Origin: Carposina sasakii
Taxonomy: Eukaryota > Arthropoda > Insecta > Lepidoptera > Carposinidae
Assembly: GCA_014607495.2 (NCBI GenBank)
Contig: CP053161.1
Location: forward strand, 12,285,115-12,349,114
DNA: 64,000 bases
Reading direction: 5' to 3'
Shown: piece by piece, positions 11,850-21,640 of the stretch
How positions within the stretch are numbered: position 1 is the first letter of the stretch
How the letters are laid out: each line of letters starts with the position of its first letter
Notes under the pieces: model-generated
What the model saw: the letters and a program-made list of their open reading frames with translations, nothing else
Databases searched by the model: none
Told to the model about the DNA's origin: nothing
Program-made: the position numbers and the translations under genes

Positions 11850-11965
11850 ACGTCGGACGATCATCGCAGAGGCGAAGAAGTTGGAGAAAACGAATTGAAG
11901 TGCAAAGATCATAACCAAACAGGATTTGTGGAAGCCCTATACCCCATGGGGGACGCAGGAACTTA
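11850..11965 (+). pseudogene. possible LINE 3'-end remnant
   Basis: Short stretch translating to basic sequence with GRSSQRRRSWRKRI and a following GGAAGCCCTATACCCCATGG. This resembles the degenerate 3' ends of RTE-type LINEs but is too short for certainty. Confidence 0.35.
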
Positions 11966-12629
11966 CAGTTCAAGAACATAAGTCAATTTTCTCACCTTAT
12001 TGTTCGTAAAAAAATATAGAAACATTGTTCCAAAGTGACTCCACCGCCTCCTCTGTTCCCATGAACTGAACACCGGGGTCGGACGCGAGCCACGGTGCGG
12101 GCGGTAATTTCTATGTAAGCATTGTTAGTCCTGAAAGTGGCACGACTAAAAGCACTTGATACTTGTGGTTTAAGTGTATTAAAGTTGTGGTTTATTGCCA
12201 TGAAAACATGTTTTGCCAAAAATACTAGTAATTCTGTCCATTTAGCTGTAATACTAGACATTTTTATTGAAGTTATAATTCATTGATAAAATATACACAA
12301 ACAAATAATTTGTTCTAAATTGAGCTGTCAAGCCTATTGTTTAGTTTTAACATAAAGGAAAATGAACTTTACACAGATATTGAAGGCGTTTAAAAATCTC
12401 ATACCGTAACAAAAAGTTACATATAAAAAAAATATCGATAGAAATATCTATAATATGTAATAAATGATTTAGACTACGCCAAGTTAAGACGTAAAACACG
12501 TCATTTATCTGTGTCGCAGGGCAAAAACATTGAAAAGTATCAAGACGGGTGAATCGATGAAATCATAGACTATCAGCGCTGAAAAAAGTGAAGTCAGGTG
12601 AAAATAAAACTAGTACTAATCGAAGTGGA

Positions 12630-12700
12630 TAGTTGAGGTGACGGCGCGACCGCGGACGCACGGGTTCGACTCCCGCTTGAGTCATTGTTAGTGAATCGAT
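12630..12700 (+). other. weak tRNA-like box, probably SINE remnant
   Basis: ACGGGTTCGACTCCCGC resembles a tRNA T-arm/B-box. No matching D-arm or acceptor stem can be folded around it, so it is not a tRNA gene; perhaps an old SINE head. Confidence 0.3.
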
Positions 12701-12797
12701 AAAATGTGTTAACATCTGACATTTCGGCTGGTTAATTTTGTTAAGAAGTTGGTAAACAAGGAGTTTAATATTATTGTTTTGTTATTTTTAAATTATA

Positions 12798-13052
12798 TGG
12801 CCGCGTGTTGCCGGCAGAGTAGAGTTTGTATCACACCATGCCTGCCCGTGGGTATCGTACGAGGCGATTAAGGGTTTCCGGGAGGTGGGCAGCAGCGCCT
12901 CCTGTGTTGAAAACATTGTCCAAATATCTCACTGCGGTCACCAACCCGCCTGCCCAGCGTGATTATGGGCAAAAACCCCCTGTGGCAGTAGCCTTGTGGC
13001 GTGCCCTGGGGGAGGCCTACGTCCAGCAGTGGACTGCAATAGGCTGAAATAC
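12798..13052 (+). mobile_element. family R SINE, + orientation, best copy
   Basis: Begins near ATGGCCGCGTGTTGCCGGCA and ends GTCCAGCAGTGGACTGCAAT then AGGCTGA. All blocks of the family are present in order. The tail is nearly identical to the end of the RTE-type LINE fragment at 59535-59830. No RT coding capacity. Confidence 0.85.
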
Positions 13053-13164
13053 GATCCGGAAGGGAATTTAACAGCCGTTTAGCGTTTAGCAGGTAGTCAG
13101 CACAGCAGGATCCTGCAATCACGTCTAGAATATCAGGGTTAGATGATCAGTGATTAGATTATTA

Positions 13165-13500
13165 GTGACACCTTTTTTTATATCAAATAGGCTTACGCTT
13201 GACCACAACGCGCCTGATGGTAAGCACCGTTGCAGTCTAAGATGAAGCGCGCTTACCTAAAAGACTTTCACTCTCGACTTGAAGACTGCAAGATTATAGT
13301 TCATGGGGAACAGGGATTTCCACAGCTTGGCCGTTCGCACTATGAATGTAGAAGCAAAAGAGTTTTCGGCACTTCAACTGTGAACCGGTGTCGTCTTAAC
13401 GTTACCCTGGTCGTCCGGTGGTAGAAGGGTGCTGGGGGAATTAGGTCGTGAAGTCCCAACGCACACTCCCCGAAATGTAACCTGTAGAATACCGAGAGAC
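13165..13500 (+). repeat. probable dispersed lepidopteran repeat
   Basis: CGCCTGATGGTAAGCACCGT followed by GATGAAGCGCGCTTACC resembles a widespread moth/butterfly repeat. Only one copy is in the window, so this is recognition only. An open frame within (13230-13424) is not believed to be a gene. Confidence 0.45.
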
Positions 13501-13594
13501 GTGCAACTTTATTTGGTAGCTCATCGCCTGAGAGATTTTTTTTATTAATTTGTTTTTATTTGCTGGTACATGGTAAAGCTAAGGGGGCAAAGGT

Positions 13595-13735
13595 GGGCAT
13601 GATGACCTACTTGGGAACTCGGGCATTCTTTTATAGCTTGTCACTGATAATTTATATCTGTCCCCGCCATGCTTAACGTGGCTGTGGGATTTTCTTTGAG
13701 ATCATGCAATTTTGGCTACCCCATTTCGGCCCCCT
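13595..13735 (-). repeat. family D fragment
   Basis: Contains GCTTGTCACTGATAATTTAT, CTGTCCCCGCCATGCTTAAC and TTTTGGCTACCCCATTTCGG in inverted family D order. Confidence 0.7.
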
Positions 13736-13748
13736 TATTACCTAACTA

Positions 13749-13846
13749 ACAAAAGCAAAGCGACAGCGAAAATTGTACAATTGCCTGTCAAATTCGTATT
13801 ACGTAAAATGAATTTCAAAGGAGCTTTGACATTTCAAGAGTATTTC
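13749..13846. repeat. small foldback-related repeat, copy 1
   Basis: AAAGCAAAGCGACAGCGAAAATTGTACAATTG, read in two blocks, is followed by GTCAAATTCGTATTACGTAA and GAATTTCAAAGGAGC. The same blocks recur at 24411-24560, where the right inverted arm is present too. Confidence 0.6.
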
Positions 13847-14009
13847 TAAGCCAGAAAAAACCCTTAATTAAAAAGTTAAAGTTTTTGTACAGACTGCAAT
13901 TGAAAGAGATGGAGGTGTTAGCCATCTATGTAGATATAATTAGAAGTGTGTATATAGTTGTTCGTGATTAATAATGGACATTGCAAAATATTGAAAATAA
14001 TCGTTTAGC

Positions 14010-14181
14010 CAGTCGTTCCCAAAGTGGTTCAGGTGGAGATCACAGGAGACTCGATGGGGGTCTACGTTGTGAAAAAATGGGCGTTCACAAATAATTCGTA
14101 TGTGGTATAGGCCTGTAGGGGGTCCACCAGAACCGGTAAACTTATGAAAGGGGTCTATGAGAAAAAAGTTTGGGAACCCCT
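14010..14181. mobile_element. short hAT-type MITE
   Basis: Termini CAGTCGTTCCCAAAGTGG and AAGTTTGGGAACCCCT form imperfect inverted repeats of the kind seen in hAT MITEs (TTCCCAAA core). Flanks read CGTTTAGC (14002-14009) and CGTTTAGA (14182-14189), an 8-bp duplication with one mismatch. No coding capacity. Confidence 0.75.
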
Positions 14182-14407
14182 CGTTTAGACTATAACAAAA
14201 CAATTTTTATGAAGCAATTTTATACTTTCACATTACACACGTCTGTGATCCAAAAATAAGGTAACCAGCCCCTCTAGCATGACCACGCATCGTGGATATC
14301 GTATCGTACGATATCGTATCGTCTCTATACAAAATTCAACATGGCGGCTATATTTATCGTATTTTTACAGGCTAAATGTCGATAAATCGGTTTATTATAT
14401 AGTGTTT

Positions 14408-14600
14408 CGCAGGTCATGCTACTTGGGCAGAACTGTTATCTGGCCACGTTACGGTTAGCATAACTTGGCCAGATGTAAATGATCATCAATAAGTCGCCAG
14501 CTCATCGCCTTAGGGACTCTCCATGAATTCTAGTCGACTCTTACTAAATAGTGCATTGAAGATGCATATATTCTAGTAAAGCCGCGCTTCAGCAGTAATA
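14408..14600 (+). repeat. diverged family D copy
   Basis: TACTTGGGCAGAACTG, GATGTAAATGATCATC, AAGTCGCCAGCTCATCGCCT and TAGTCGACTCTTACTAAA follow family D order with many substitutions, suggesting an old copy. Confidence 0.6.
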
Positions 14601-15050
14601 GACCAGGATTGCATTTTGGTTAAATTGCAAAAGCTGTCACATAGTAGGTACATTGAGAATTTTTCAGTACTTTACCTATTAAACTAGTAATTTGCAAGCG
14701 AAGCAGAATGCAGCCTGTCCGTTCCCACCAATCGCCTTGGCATTATTTCTAAATAGATTTCTTTCTTCTTTTCTAAAGGTTACACAAACTGAACTATGAT
14801 AACTAGGCTATTAGCTATTAATTGCATGTCATGGTTATTTTACTGTGATAAAATAGTCATTTAAATAAATTATATTATTGAACAGCTGTTATTTGTATTT
14901 TGTACCAACAGCTGACTTTGTCCTAGGTATTTTAGGTACATATTTTGTTTAATTTCTGTATTGTGTTGTCTGCTGAGATTATTTATCTTTCACTTCAGTC
15001 TTTGGAAAAATGTTAATAATAATAATATTATTAAGGAAAAGAAAAAAATT

Positions 15051-15125
15051 ATCACCCGAGTAAGATTTGAATTCACTACCTCTCGCAAACCGTGCTTTTG
15101 CTCTAACCAACTGCGCTATCGGGTC
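15051..15125 (-). mobile_element. family G tRNA-derived element head
   Basis: On the - strand: GACCCGATAGCGCAGTTGGT, TAGAGCAAAAGCACGG, a B-box-like block, then CTCGGGTGATAA and an oligo-T run. It matches 57592-57716. The acceptor stem pairs poorly and the T-arm is degenerate, so it is a tRNA-derived SINE head rather than a functional tRNA. Confidence 0.65.
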
Positions 15126-15837
15126 AATTAACTATATTAATATAAGTATGTATATTAGGTAATTAATCTGTATCTTCAAATATAATAATTTCATCAAGGC
15201 ACATTACTTTTTACAAGGTTTTATTATATCTACATTTTAAAATGGAATGATATTTTTGAGATTTAAAAAGTATTATTTAGTAACAAACACCGCGACCCTA
15301 AAATTTTATATACTTCATAGATTATTATAAGATGGGAATAGTAGAATATCGATATAATTTTTTTCACATTATGACGTCATCACTAATAAGCTTCAACTTT
15401 GTTGCAACCATTAAAAAAAGCTGTAACTGTAATAGATATTGATTTCATTGCAATTTACATAGTCATGACTCATATTCCTGAAAAAATATTTAATGTGTTC
15501 TGAACGTGAAGCTTTCAATGAAAAAATAATCAATTTATATTACAATTTACTGAGTGACTCAGATGTTTTCGAAGAAAATATTATTTGAGGTACCTGCTAG
15601 GTAATTTTTAATTGAATTAAAGTACCTAATATATTTTACTCACTACATTTTTACTCAGAAGGAGTTCGACTAGATACTAGATAGGTACATAACAATCGTT
15701 GTAGGCCTCGCATAGGTATATCATCATTAACTTGGGTTTTTATTTTACTAGGAATATCAGAATACAAATAGGTATATTAAATATTTCTTTAAGAAAACAA
15801 TTAAGAAGAATTACATGCTTTATATTCCTAAAGGCTC

Positions 15838-16044
15838 GAGCACACCGGATGCGTGTGCGTGCACGTAAGCGTAGACGTATACGTACCTCTGAGTTGTAAT
15901 GTATGGAACTGTATAGGCACGGGCAGACCAGATGCGTATGCGTAGACGTAAGCATAGACGTCAAGTGATGACAGTTCTATACATTAGACTCAGAGGTACG
16001 TGTACGTCTACGCTTACGTGCACGCATACGCATCCGGTGTGCTC
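15838..16044. mobile_element. family H CpG-rich foldback element
   Basis: Arms of about 56 bp (15838-15893 and 15988-16044) are near-perfect inverted complements, beginning GAGCACACCGGATGCGTGTG and ending ATCCGGTGTGCTC. The ~95-bp centre holds a partial inverted pair (GTATGGAACTGTATAGGC with ACAGTTCTATACATTA). The arms contain 19-nt perfectly alternating purine-pyrimidine runs. A related copy lies at 48089-48349. Confidence 0.8.
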
Positions 16045-17569
16045 AAAGTGACTCTGTCTGTAGCGCTTTTACGCCAAAACTACCAAACTGACTTGGTACA
16101 CACACAGGTAGTCTTTTAATTCCGGAAATATTTTTTCTCGGAAAATTTCTTCATTTTATTCTTTGTGTAGTCCACGCGGATGATCGCTGGCATCAAATAG
16201 TGGTTAATAAAATACATTAGTATGAAAATCTGCCTAATTTTAACGTACCGCAAACACACGCCGCCACAGCAACGCCGCGAAGACGTAAAAGGGATGTACC
16301 AAGTGTTGGTACATAATACTTTCTTTCATGATAACATTACTAGTAAAATAAAATGCTGTGTGGGTTTTGTAGTGTACACAGTTTGTATAAAGTTAATGTG
16401 GCAGTTAATAAGAAATTCTGATGATAAACCAGATATTTAGGTACCTACTCTGTGACAGCCGTTACTTTAGCGTTCATAGATACACCTGTGTATGAATTTT
16501 AGGCATAATTAGAGTTCACCATAAAAAGTTATTTCCTAAATAATTAAGCCTCACTTGTTTTATCGTCGGATTAATTATATATTACGTTATACACACAACT
16601 GAGTCTTTCCGTTTATTTAAAATAAAAAACAAAACAAGGTGTAATATCCTTATTGTGAAAGTTTTTCACGCAAAAATCACTGAACGGATTTTGATAAAAA
16701 TTGCCAGGTTACGTGTACGAAATCACGAGCGGCTCTAGTTTGTGTATAAGAAAATAATGCTGAACAGTATTAGCCCTGCCAATTCATGGGTAAAATCAAA
16801 TCTAGGATTACGAATTTGGTGGAGTTTTAAACTCGGCAGAAAAATAGTCTACACTTTATAAATTCATCGAACATAAGCTATTACTCATAGTTGCAATACA
16901 CCGTAACCGTATTAAAGCCAATAACATAAAAACTATTATAAAAGCTTCGTATCCAGTTCACTGTGTCATGAGGATTCGGTATGTAAAGTCTATAGCCAGC
17001 CGTTAATCGATGGCGTCCTTTTCAGGTTAATGATTGCTGCGGAAATGAGGGTAGTCGATGGTAGGGGAATTCGAATTTCATAATTTGTGACGTGATAGTG
17101 GTGTTGATGAAGGATTTCGTGCTACTTCTATTAGGAGGACTAACTTTGGTGTACGTTAAAAGTGTTATTTTGGAAGACGCTAACAAAGTTAGAATTTTAT
17201 TTAAGACAAATTATTTAAAGTAAATTAGACAAAATATTATCTACCAACTTTAAAACTCCGGGTTTAAATTAAAAAAAGAAAAACATTTTTGGACGTCCTA
17301 AACGTTACGAATTTTTTTTTTCACGACTATCTATATGGCAGTAAGTGGTAACATAACCCAACATGTTGCAATACTCACAGGCAAGCTGTCATTCTAAAGC
17401 TTACGTATTTAGAGTGTGCCCTCCACGCATTTCAATGAAATGTCCTTTCGTTGAAACGCGTTCATTTCTTTATCGAATGTTTGTTTGTTTCATAATGATC
17501 CCTGCAGCATATATAAGGTGATTTTTAACTGTCGAGCACTAAAGCTTCTAATGTTTTTTTTCCTTACAG
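16045..17569. other. upstream region of the stathmin-like gene
   Basis: AT-rich, with none of the lettered repeat families. A 72-codon frame at 16222-16440 is not recognised. It should contain the first non-coding exon and promoter if the 17569 acceptor is used, or part of that intron, but I cannot identify a promoter motif. Confidence 0.4.
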
Positions 17570-17821
17570 GTATCCAACAAACAGGTGCCTGTTCTTTTTT
17601 ACCGTGCAATGTCAGACTTAAAATATGTAATACAATTCTGTGTTAAAGTAAATTTTAGTGGAATTAAATATTCAAAACATAAATCATACCAAATTACTCG
17701 TGCACGGTGCATGTGATGAATTAAGCTGTACCTTTGTGACATAAACTTGTATAGAGCAAATAAAAACTTCATAGTGAAAAATATACGAGTATACTTTTTG
17801 GAATACATTTAAATTATCAAA
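17570..17821 (+). other. probable 5'UTR exon part of the stathmin-like gene
   Basis: A strong acceptor, TTTTTTTTCCTTACAG ending at 17569, precedes the start codon by 252 nt. It suggests the 5'UTR is spliced and that a non-coding exon with the promoter lies further upstream. The sequence AAATTATCAAAATGG around the start gives an A-rich initiation context normal for insects. Confidence 0.6.
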
Positions 17822-18002
17822 ATGGGTTGTGGTTCGTCTGGCCAAGTAGTGGTGCCAGAGGATGCAGCTAACGGCCAGAAGAAGGCGGAAAATGGGCACA
17901 AGATGAACGGCAACGGTGTAAAAATGAATGGCAACCACGATAAAGATCATGAGGATCTGCCCACTGTGGTCCTGCCTGACACACCTGCTAAGCCGAAACC
18001 AC
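17822..18002 (+). CDS. stathmin-like gene, coding exon 1
   Basis: Sixty codons plus one base, from ATG to the donor AC|GTGAGT. Encodes the MGCGSS lipidation signal and a hydrophilic linker with NGHKMNGNG-type repeats, then a PxxPxPKP tail. The frame stays open two codons into the intron. Confidence 0.85.
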
Positions 18003-20952
18003 GTGAGTAACATTCATCACCATCATTCTAAGCCGTGAAAAGTCCTCCGCTGAACATAGGTCTCCCCCAAGCTGAACATATACATAGAAGTAACATTACG
18101 TAGGTTTTATGTTTATTACAAAATGCAGTTCAACTACATACGTCGTTCGTCAGATATTAATAATCAATCAATGACAAGTTGCTAGCTTATCGCCTGAGTC
18201 ATTCTAGTGAAGCTCCGCATAAGCTCCATAACCTATTATAGAATATGATTTGACTTGCTTGACTTACGTCCATTAGGGCTAAGATGCGCACCAACGACAA
18301 CGAGACGACAATTTATCGATATCGATATCGAGAATAAAATGTTTTCTCTTTCTTTACTACGGAATATTACAAGATAAGAATGATTCATGATACAATGGGG
18401 TTGACATACCCTCGTGGGTAAAAACCCCCTTTAAAAAAAAAAAAAAAAAAGAATAAAAAAAAAAAAAAAAAGAATGATTCGCACCAACGACATCGAGACG
18501 ACAATTTATCGACAAATAAACTATACAAAGGTTTTAATTTAACTATCCGTGACACATTCCATTAGGTGCTGCGCCTATCCACGTTGGAATTGCTAAAAAT
18601 GAGCTGTTCACACTGCTGATAGCTGACGGCGCCGGAGCTGCATCCGAGGTGGACATTCAGAAGTGTGCAAAAGTGGGCAGTCTAATGAATGAGTTGTGCA
18701 CGCTGCTGCCGACAGCTGACGGCCCCGGAGCTGTATCCGAGTTGGACTGAACTTCCAAAAGTGTGCAAGGGTGGGCAGTCTAATTAGTGGGCAGTGCACG
18801 ATGCTGCTGACAGCAACGAGCCGGAGCTGTATCCGAGTTGGACATTCAAAAGTGTGCAAAAGTGGGCAGTCTAATGGATGAGCTGTGCACGCTGCTGCCG
18901 ACAGCTGACGGTGCCGGAGTTGTATCCGAGTTGGACTGGACCTCCAAAAGTGTGCAAGAGTGGGCAGTCTAATTGGTGGGCTGTGCACGATGCTGCTGAC
19001 AGCAACGGCCGGAGCTGTATCCGAGTTGGACCTCCAAAATTGGGCAGTCTAATGGGTGAGCTGTGCACACTGCTGCTGACTGCCGACGGCACTAGAACTG
19101 TATGTAGGTGTAAAAAAAACGATAAAAATGCCTGCCATGTTAGCTACAAATCGACAAGTCGAATTTTATCGACTTTATGTCATCTCGTTGGTGCGCATCT
19201 TAGCCCTACATCTGTCCCCTAGATAGATAGAAAAGGGCCCCCAAAGATCTCCAGCATCCCGCTCGGTTCTGAGCTTCGCGTTTTAATTTACCCAGTCTTA
19301 CCTTCTTTCTTCGTCTTCACAATGATCGGAAAAATTGTAAAAAACTAAAATGTCATTTCAAAAAATTCCAGCAATCGCCTTCGAGATACCAATAGAACAG
19401 ATAGTAGGCACCATGCGAGCAGCCACCACGCCGCCTCCGCATTTGCAGCGGCTGCTGCAGCCGCCAGCAGCTGAGATCAGCCTCCCCGATATAGAAGAGA
19501 AGCTAGCTGAAGCGGAACAGAGACGGCAATCGGTAAACTCTTTTAACTACTTCTGCTAGGTGCTTATCCCTATGTATTATATTATGATTGAACTCAAAAT
19601 TGATGGCCGATTTGTGTAGTTGGTAGTGACCCTGCCTGCGATGCCGTAGGTCCTGGGTTCGAATCCCGGTAGGTGCAAACATTAATATGATGAGGATATT
19701 TGTTTCTGAGTTATGAATCTATAGGTACTTATGCATGTATTTATATACCGGTATTTAGTATGCACAACTTTAAGACCTTGGGGATCTTAGGGACTAGGGC
19801 AATATGTCCGAGAATGCCCGAGTTCCTTGGTTATAATCTTATAAGTTAGAATTAAATTGAACAGTAAGTCAGCTGGTGCTGGTGGTAAATAAGCTGATAT
19901 CTAAGGTATTACTGACCTAACTGAATGTAGAACCTGGGTACATGTCACCCTCAAACAAACCTCTTATGCAATATCATTGTCATGCTTAATAAGCAATCCA
20001 TATGAACTGTTTAGGAAGGGGCTGGGCCAAGGGGAAATTTAAATTTAATTTATTTTAGGTAGGTCAAAGAGTTACCTGTGTGTTTTCTCTTCTTTCTTCT
20101 TCCGCGCGGAATTTATCGTAGGGTTTAGGTTCACAGTTCACTATAGTCCACATTTAGGGTAAGGGAACTCTGGTTGGGTAGGTCAGTTTGTCACACACAA
20201 AAATTCACTTGTCGAGACGCGAGGTCAGTACCACGGTGGTTGGACAACTGGCAGATAGGGGAAACACAAGCGGTCCGCGTTCGCGGTGAGAAAAGAGATA
20301 GGACGATTAGTAATTTTAACATGAACCTTCGATCAAACATATTTGATCGAAGATATGAACCGTCAATAGTTGCTCTTTTTGGACGGAATAATACAAATAT
20401 CGAACATTGCAGATTCTACAGGCGCGAGCTGCTTCTGCGCAGAAACGAGCTCAGAAGATGATGAGATCTTTCCACGAGATGGGCAGACTTGATGCTGAAA
20501 ATGTTAGTACACTACTAAATATGTACCTATACCACAGTACACATACACACATCAACTTATTGCAGTCCACTGCTGGATGTGGGCCTCCCCTAGGGGACCG
20601 CCACAAGTCTACTGTCAGAGGGCGGTTTCTTTCCATAGTCACCACGCTAGGCAGGCGGGTTGGTGACCCATGGCAGTGTGATTTTTGGACTACGTTGTCA
20701 ACATGGGAGGTGCTGCTGCCCACCTCTCGGATACTTTTAATTGCCTCTTACGATACCGGGAGATATGGGGAGGTGTTATTCTAATTTTCTGACAACACAG
20801 TGCAGTTATACAGTAGTCGCGTCGAATCTTTGCGGCTGTGAAGTGTCAAAATAATAATATTTCTATTTCAGGAACCTGAGATTACTAAGCACGGACCTGG
20901 CAGTCTCACCATGCCCCCGGAGCCCGGTGTCAACGAAGGGAAGAACATATGA
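17822..20952 (+). CDS. Stathmin-like, N-myristoylated protein (four coding exons, 170 aa)
   Basis: Coding exons at 17822-18002, 19372-19532, 20413-20502 and 20872-20952 join in phase (1, 0, 0) with GT/AG borders and a TGA end, giving 170 residues. The start MGCGSS fits N-myristoylation (Gly2, Ser6) with Cys3 as a likely palmitoylation site, so membrane anchoring is expected. Residues ~1-60 are a low-complexity Gly/Asn/Lys/Asp linker. Residues ~62-114 hold AFEIPI and then SLPDIEEKLAEAEQRRQS, which matches the start of the stathmin domain (an AFEI/FEL strand followed by a charged EEI-K-EAAEERR helix). The helix continues in exon 3 (AQKRAQKMMRSFHEMGRLDAEN). Known family members bind tubulin, but this protein has far fewer helical repeats than stathmin, so tubulin sequestration is doubtful. 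The MGCG start plus stathmin segment resembles vertebrate stathmin domain-containing protein 1; orthology is inference. Confidence 0.8.
18165..18235 (+). repeat. family D fragment in intron 1
   Basis: AATGACAAGTTGCTAGCTTA, TCGCCTGAG and GAAGCTCCGCATAAG follow family D order. Just upstream (18040-18075) is a short CGCTGAACATAGGTCTCCCC LINE-tail piece. Confidence 0.6.
18276..19206. mobile_element. TA-flanked transposon-like element in intron 1
   Basis: Terminal inverted repeats GGGCTAAGATGCGCACCAAC at the left and its complement at the right (GTTGGTGCGCATCTTAGCCC, ending 19206) are perfect over 20 bp and extend imperfectly further. Both ends are flanked by TA, as in TA-target families. A second internal copy of the subterminal sequence (GCACCAACGACATCGAGACG) lies at 18480, after oligo-A runs. 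The interior holds a GC-rich tandem array (18596-19117). No transposase frame is present. Confidence 0.7.
18596..19117 (+). repeat. six-unit tandem array with alternating A/B units
   Basis: Units of roughly 90-98 bp share CCGGAGCTGTATCCGAGTTG and GTGGGCAGTCTAAT. Two types occur. A units carry GAGCTGTGCACGCTGCTGCC then GACAGCTGACGG. B units carry GGGCTGTGCACGATGCTGCT then GACAGCAACG. The order is A, A, B, A, B, A, so the array has expanded at least partly as A-B dimers of about 188 bp. It is much more GC-rich than the surrounding intron. Confidence 0.85.
19372..19532 (+). CDS. stathmin-like gene, coding exon 2
   Basis: Acceptor AATTCCAG at 19371, donor CG|GTAAAC. The two leading bases complete a Pro codon with the last base of exon 1, then 53 codons follow. 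This is the exon with the diagnostic AFEIPI and DIEEKLAEAEQRRQS motifs; between them sits a proline-rich linker (TTPPPHLQRLLQPP). Confidence 0.85.
19602..19830 (+). mobile_element. family B tRNA-derived SINE in intron 2
   Basis: Head GATGGCCGATTTGTGTAGTT, then CTGGGTTCGAATCCCGGTAG (B box), the AAACATTAATATGATGA region, and a diverged tail with AAGACCTTGGGGATCTTAGG. More diverged than the copies at 50501 and 56552. Confidence 0.8.
20327..20352. repeat. short perfect palindrome in intron 2
   Basis: CTTCGATCAAA and TTTGATCGAAG, 11-bp perfect arms around a CATA loop. Function unknown. Confidence 0.7.
20413..20502 (+). CDS. stathmin-like gene, coding exon 3
   Basis: Thirty codons in phase 0, acceptor CATTGCAG and donor AAT|GTTAGT. 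Ala/Arg/Lys/Gln-rich and strongly helical (AASAQKRAQKMM), continuing the charged helix of exon 2. Confidence 0.75.
20545..20785 (-). mobile_element. family R SINE in intron 3
   Basis: Inverted copy: ATTGCAGTCCACTGCTGGAT, GGCCTCCCC, ACCACGCTAGGCAGGCGGGT, CTGCTGCCCACCTCTCGG and TCTTACGATACCGGG. It occupies most of the 369-bp intron without damaging either splice site. Confidence 0.8.
20872..20952 (+). CDS. stathmin-like gene, terminal coding exon
   Basis: Acceptor TTTCTATTTCAG ends at 20871; 26 codons and TGA follow. Pro/Gly-rich tail (GPGSLTMPPEPGVNEGKN) with no further helix, so the protein ends soon after the first stathmin helix. The phase matches exon 3. Confidence 0.7.
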   Translation, partial: EPEITKHGPGSLTMPPEPGVNEGKNI

Positions 20953-20960
20953 TAATTATA

Positions 20961-20966
20961 ATTAAA
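20961..20966 (+). terminator. candidate poly(A) signal of the stathmin-like gene
   Basis: ATTAAA eight bases after the stop codon. A common variant signal, but so close to the stop that the true site could be further downstream. Confidence 0.4.
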
Positions 20967-21436
20967 CTTTATACCGCATAAAAATGACACAGTATATTTT
21001 AGATTTTTAGGTACCGCAACATCGGGCTACTTTAGCATAATGGGGTCACTTTAACCCAGAACAAAATAAAAATAACCTCATATACTCAAAGAAAAACTGC
21101 GTAATAAAAATGTTGACCTAGTGCCACTATCACGACTAAGATGTCTTAAGCTCAAATGCTTAGAGCGTGCCAAAGAAATATACACTCGAAAAACATAACC
21201 CTTCTTCTGGCACAGTCAGGTAATTAAACTTATCTTCACGCTGCTCCACAGAAGCTATCGATATTGATTGCGCTTCTCGTGGATAGATATCCGTTTAGGG
21301 GCGGCCGGTAAATCGGTAAAGCTGATTTTTTTGACTTGGGTCAAAGTTACTCACCTAGTCTAAAGTAACCTAATGTTATAGTATTACATTTCTATGTAAA
21401 GTAAAACAATTCAACGTAAACATTTTCTTACCTGAG
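20967..21436. other. 3' flank of the stathmin-like gene
   Basis: AT-rich, no further exon recognised. May contain the rest of the 3'UTR. Confidence 0.35.
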
Positions 21437-21640
21437 ATCATGAACGTATGAAGAACAACGGACGTAATGCTGTCACTGCACAGATTGAAGCACCGAAATG
21501 GCGCGGGCGCGTTAGGCATGTGTGTGTATTTTTCAGTAGGCGCCGAGCTTACTATGGTTTGTATGTGTGGGTGGATAACGCGTCAATACACATCCCTACT
21601 CCATGGAATATAGTTGCCGAGCTTACTATGAATTGTAACA
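21437..21640 (+). repeat. family I copy
   Basis: GAACAACGGACGTAATGCTG, TCACTGCACAGATTGAAG, GTGGATAACGCGTCAATACA and CTCCATGGAATATA also occur at 60983-61250. The Met-initiated frame (21448-21795) across it is a repeat frame, not a gene. Confidence 0.75.

Noticed and set aside
12826..13122. Frames on both strands at a GC-rich block
   Set aside because: They are translations of a family R SINE; the same peptides appear at 5498, 20451 and 61324.
17684..18013. 109-codon - strand frame opposite the first stathmin-like exon
   Set aside because: Antisense shadow of exon 1 and its UTR; no recognisable protein.
18608..19222. Several 70-126-codon frames in both directions across the tandem array
   Set aside because: They arise because the repeat unit is GC-rich and nearly a multiple of three; they repeat the same peptide and lie inside an intronic element.
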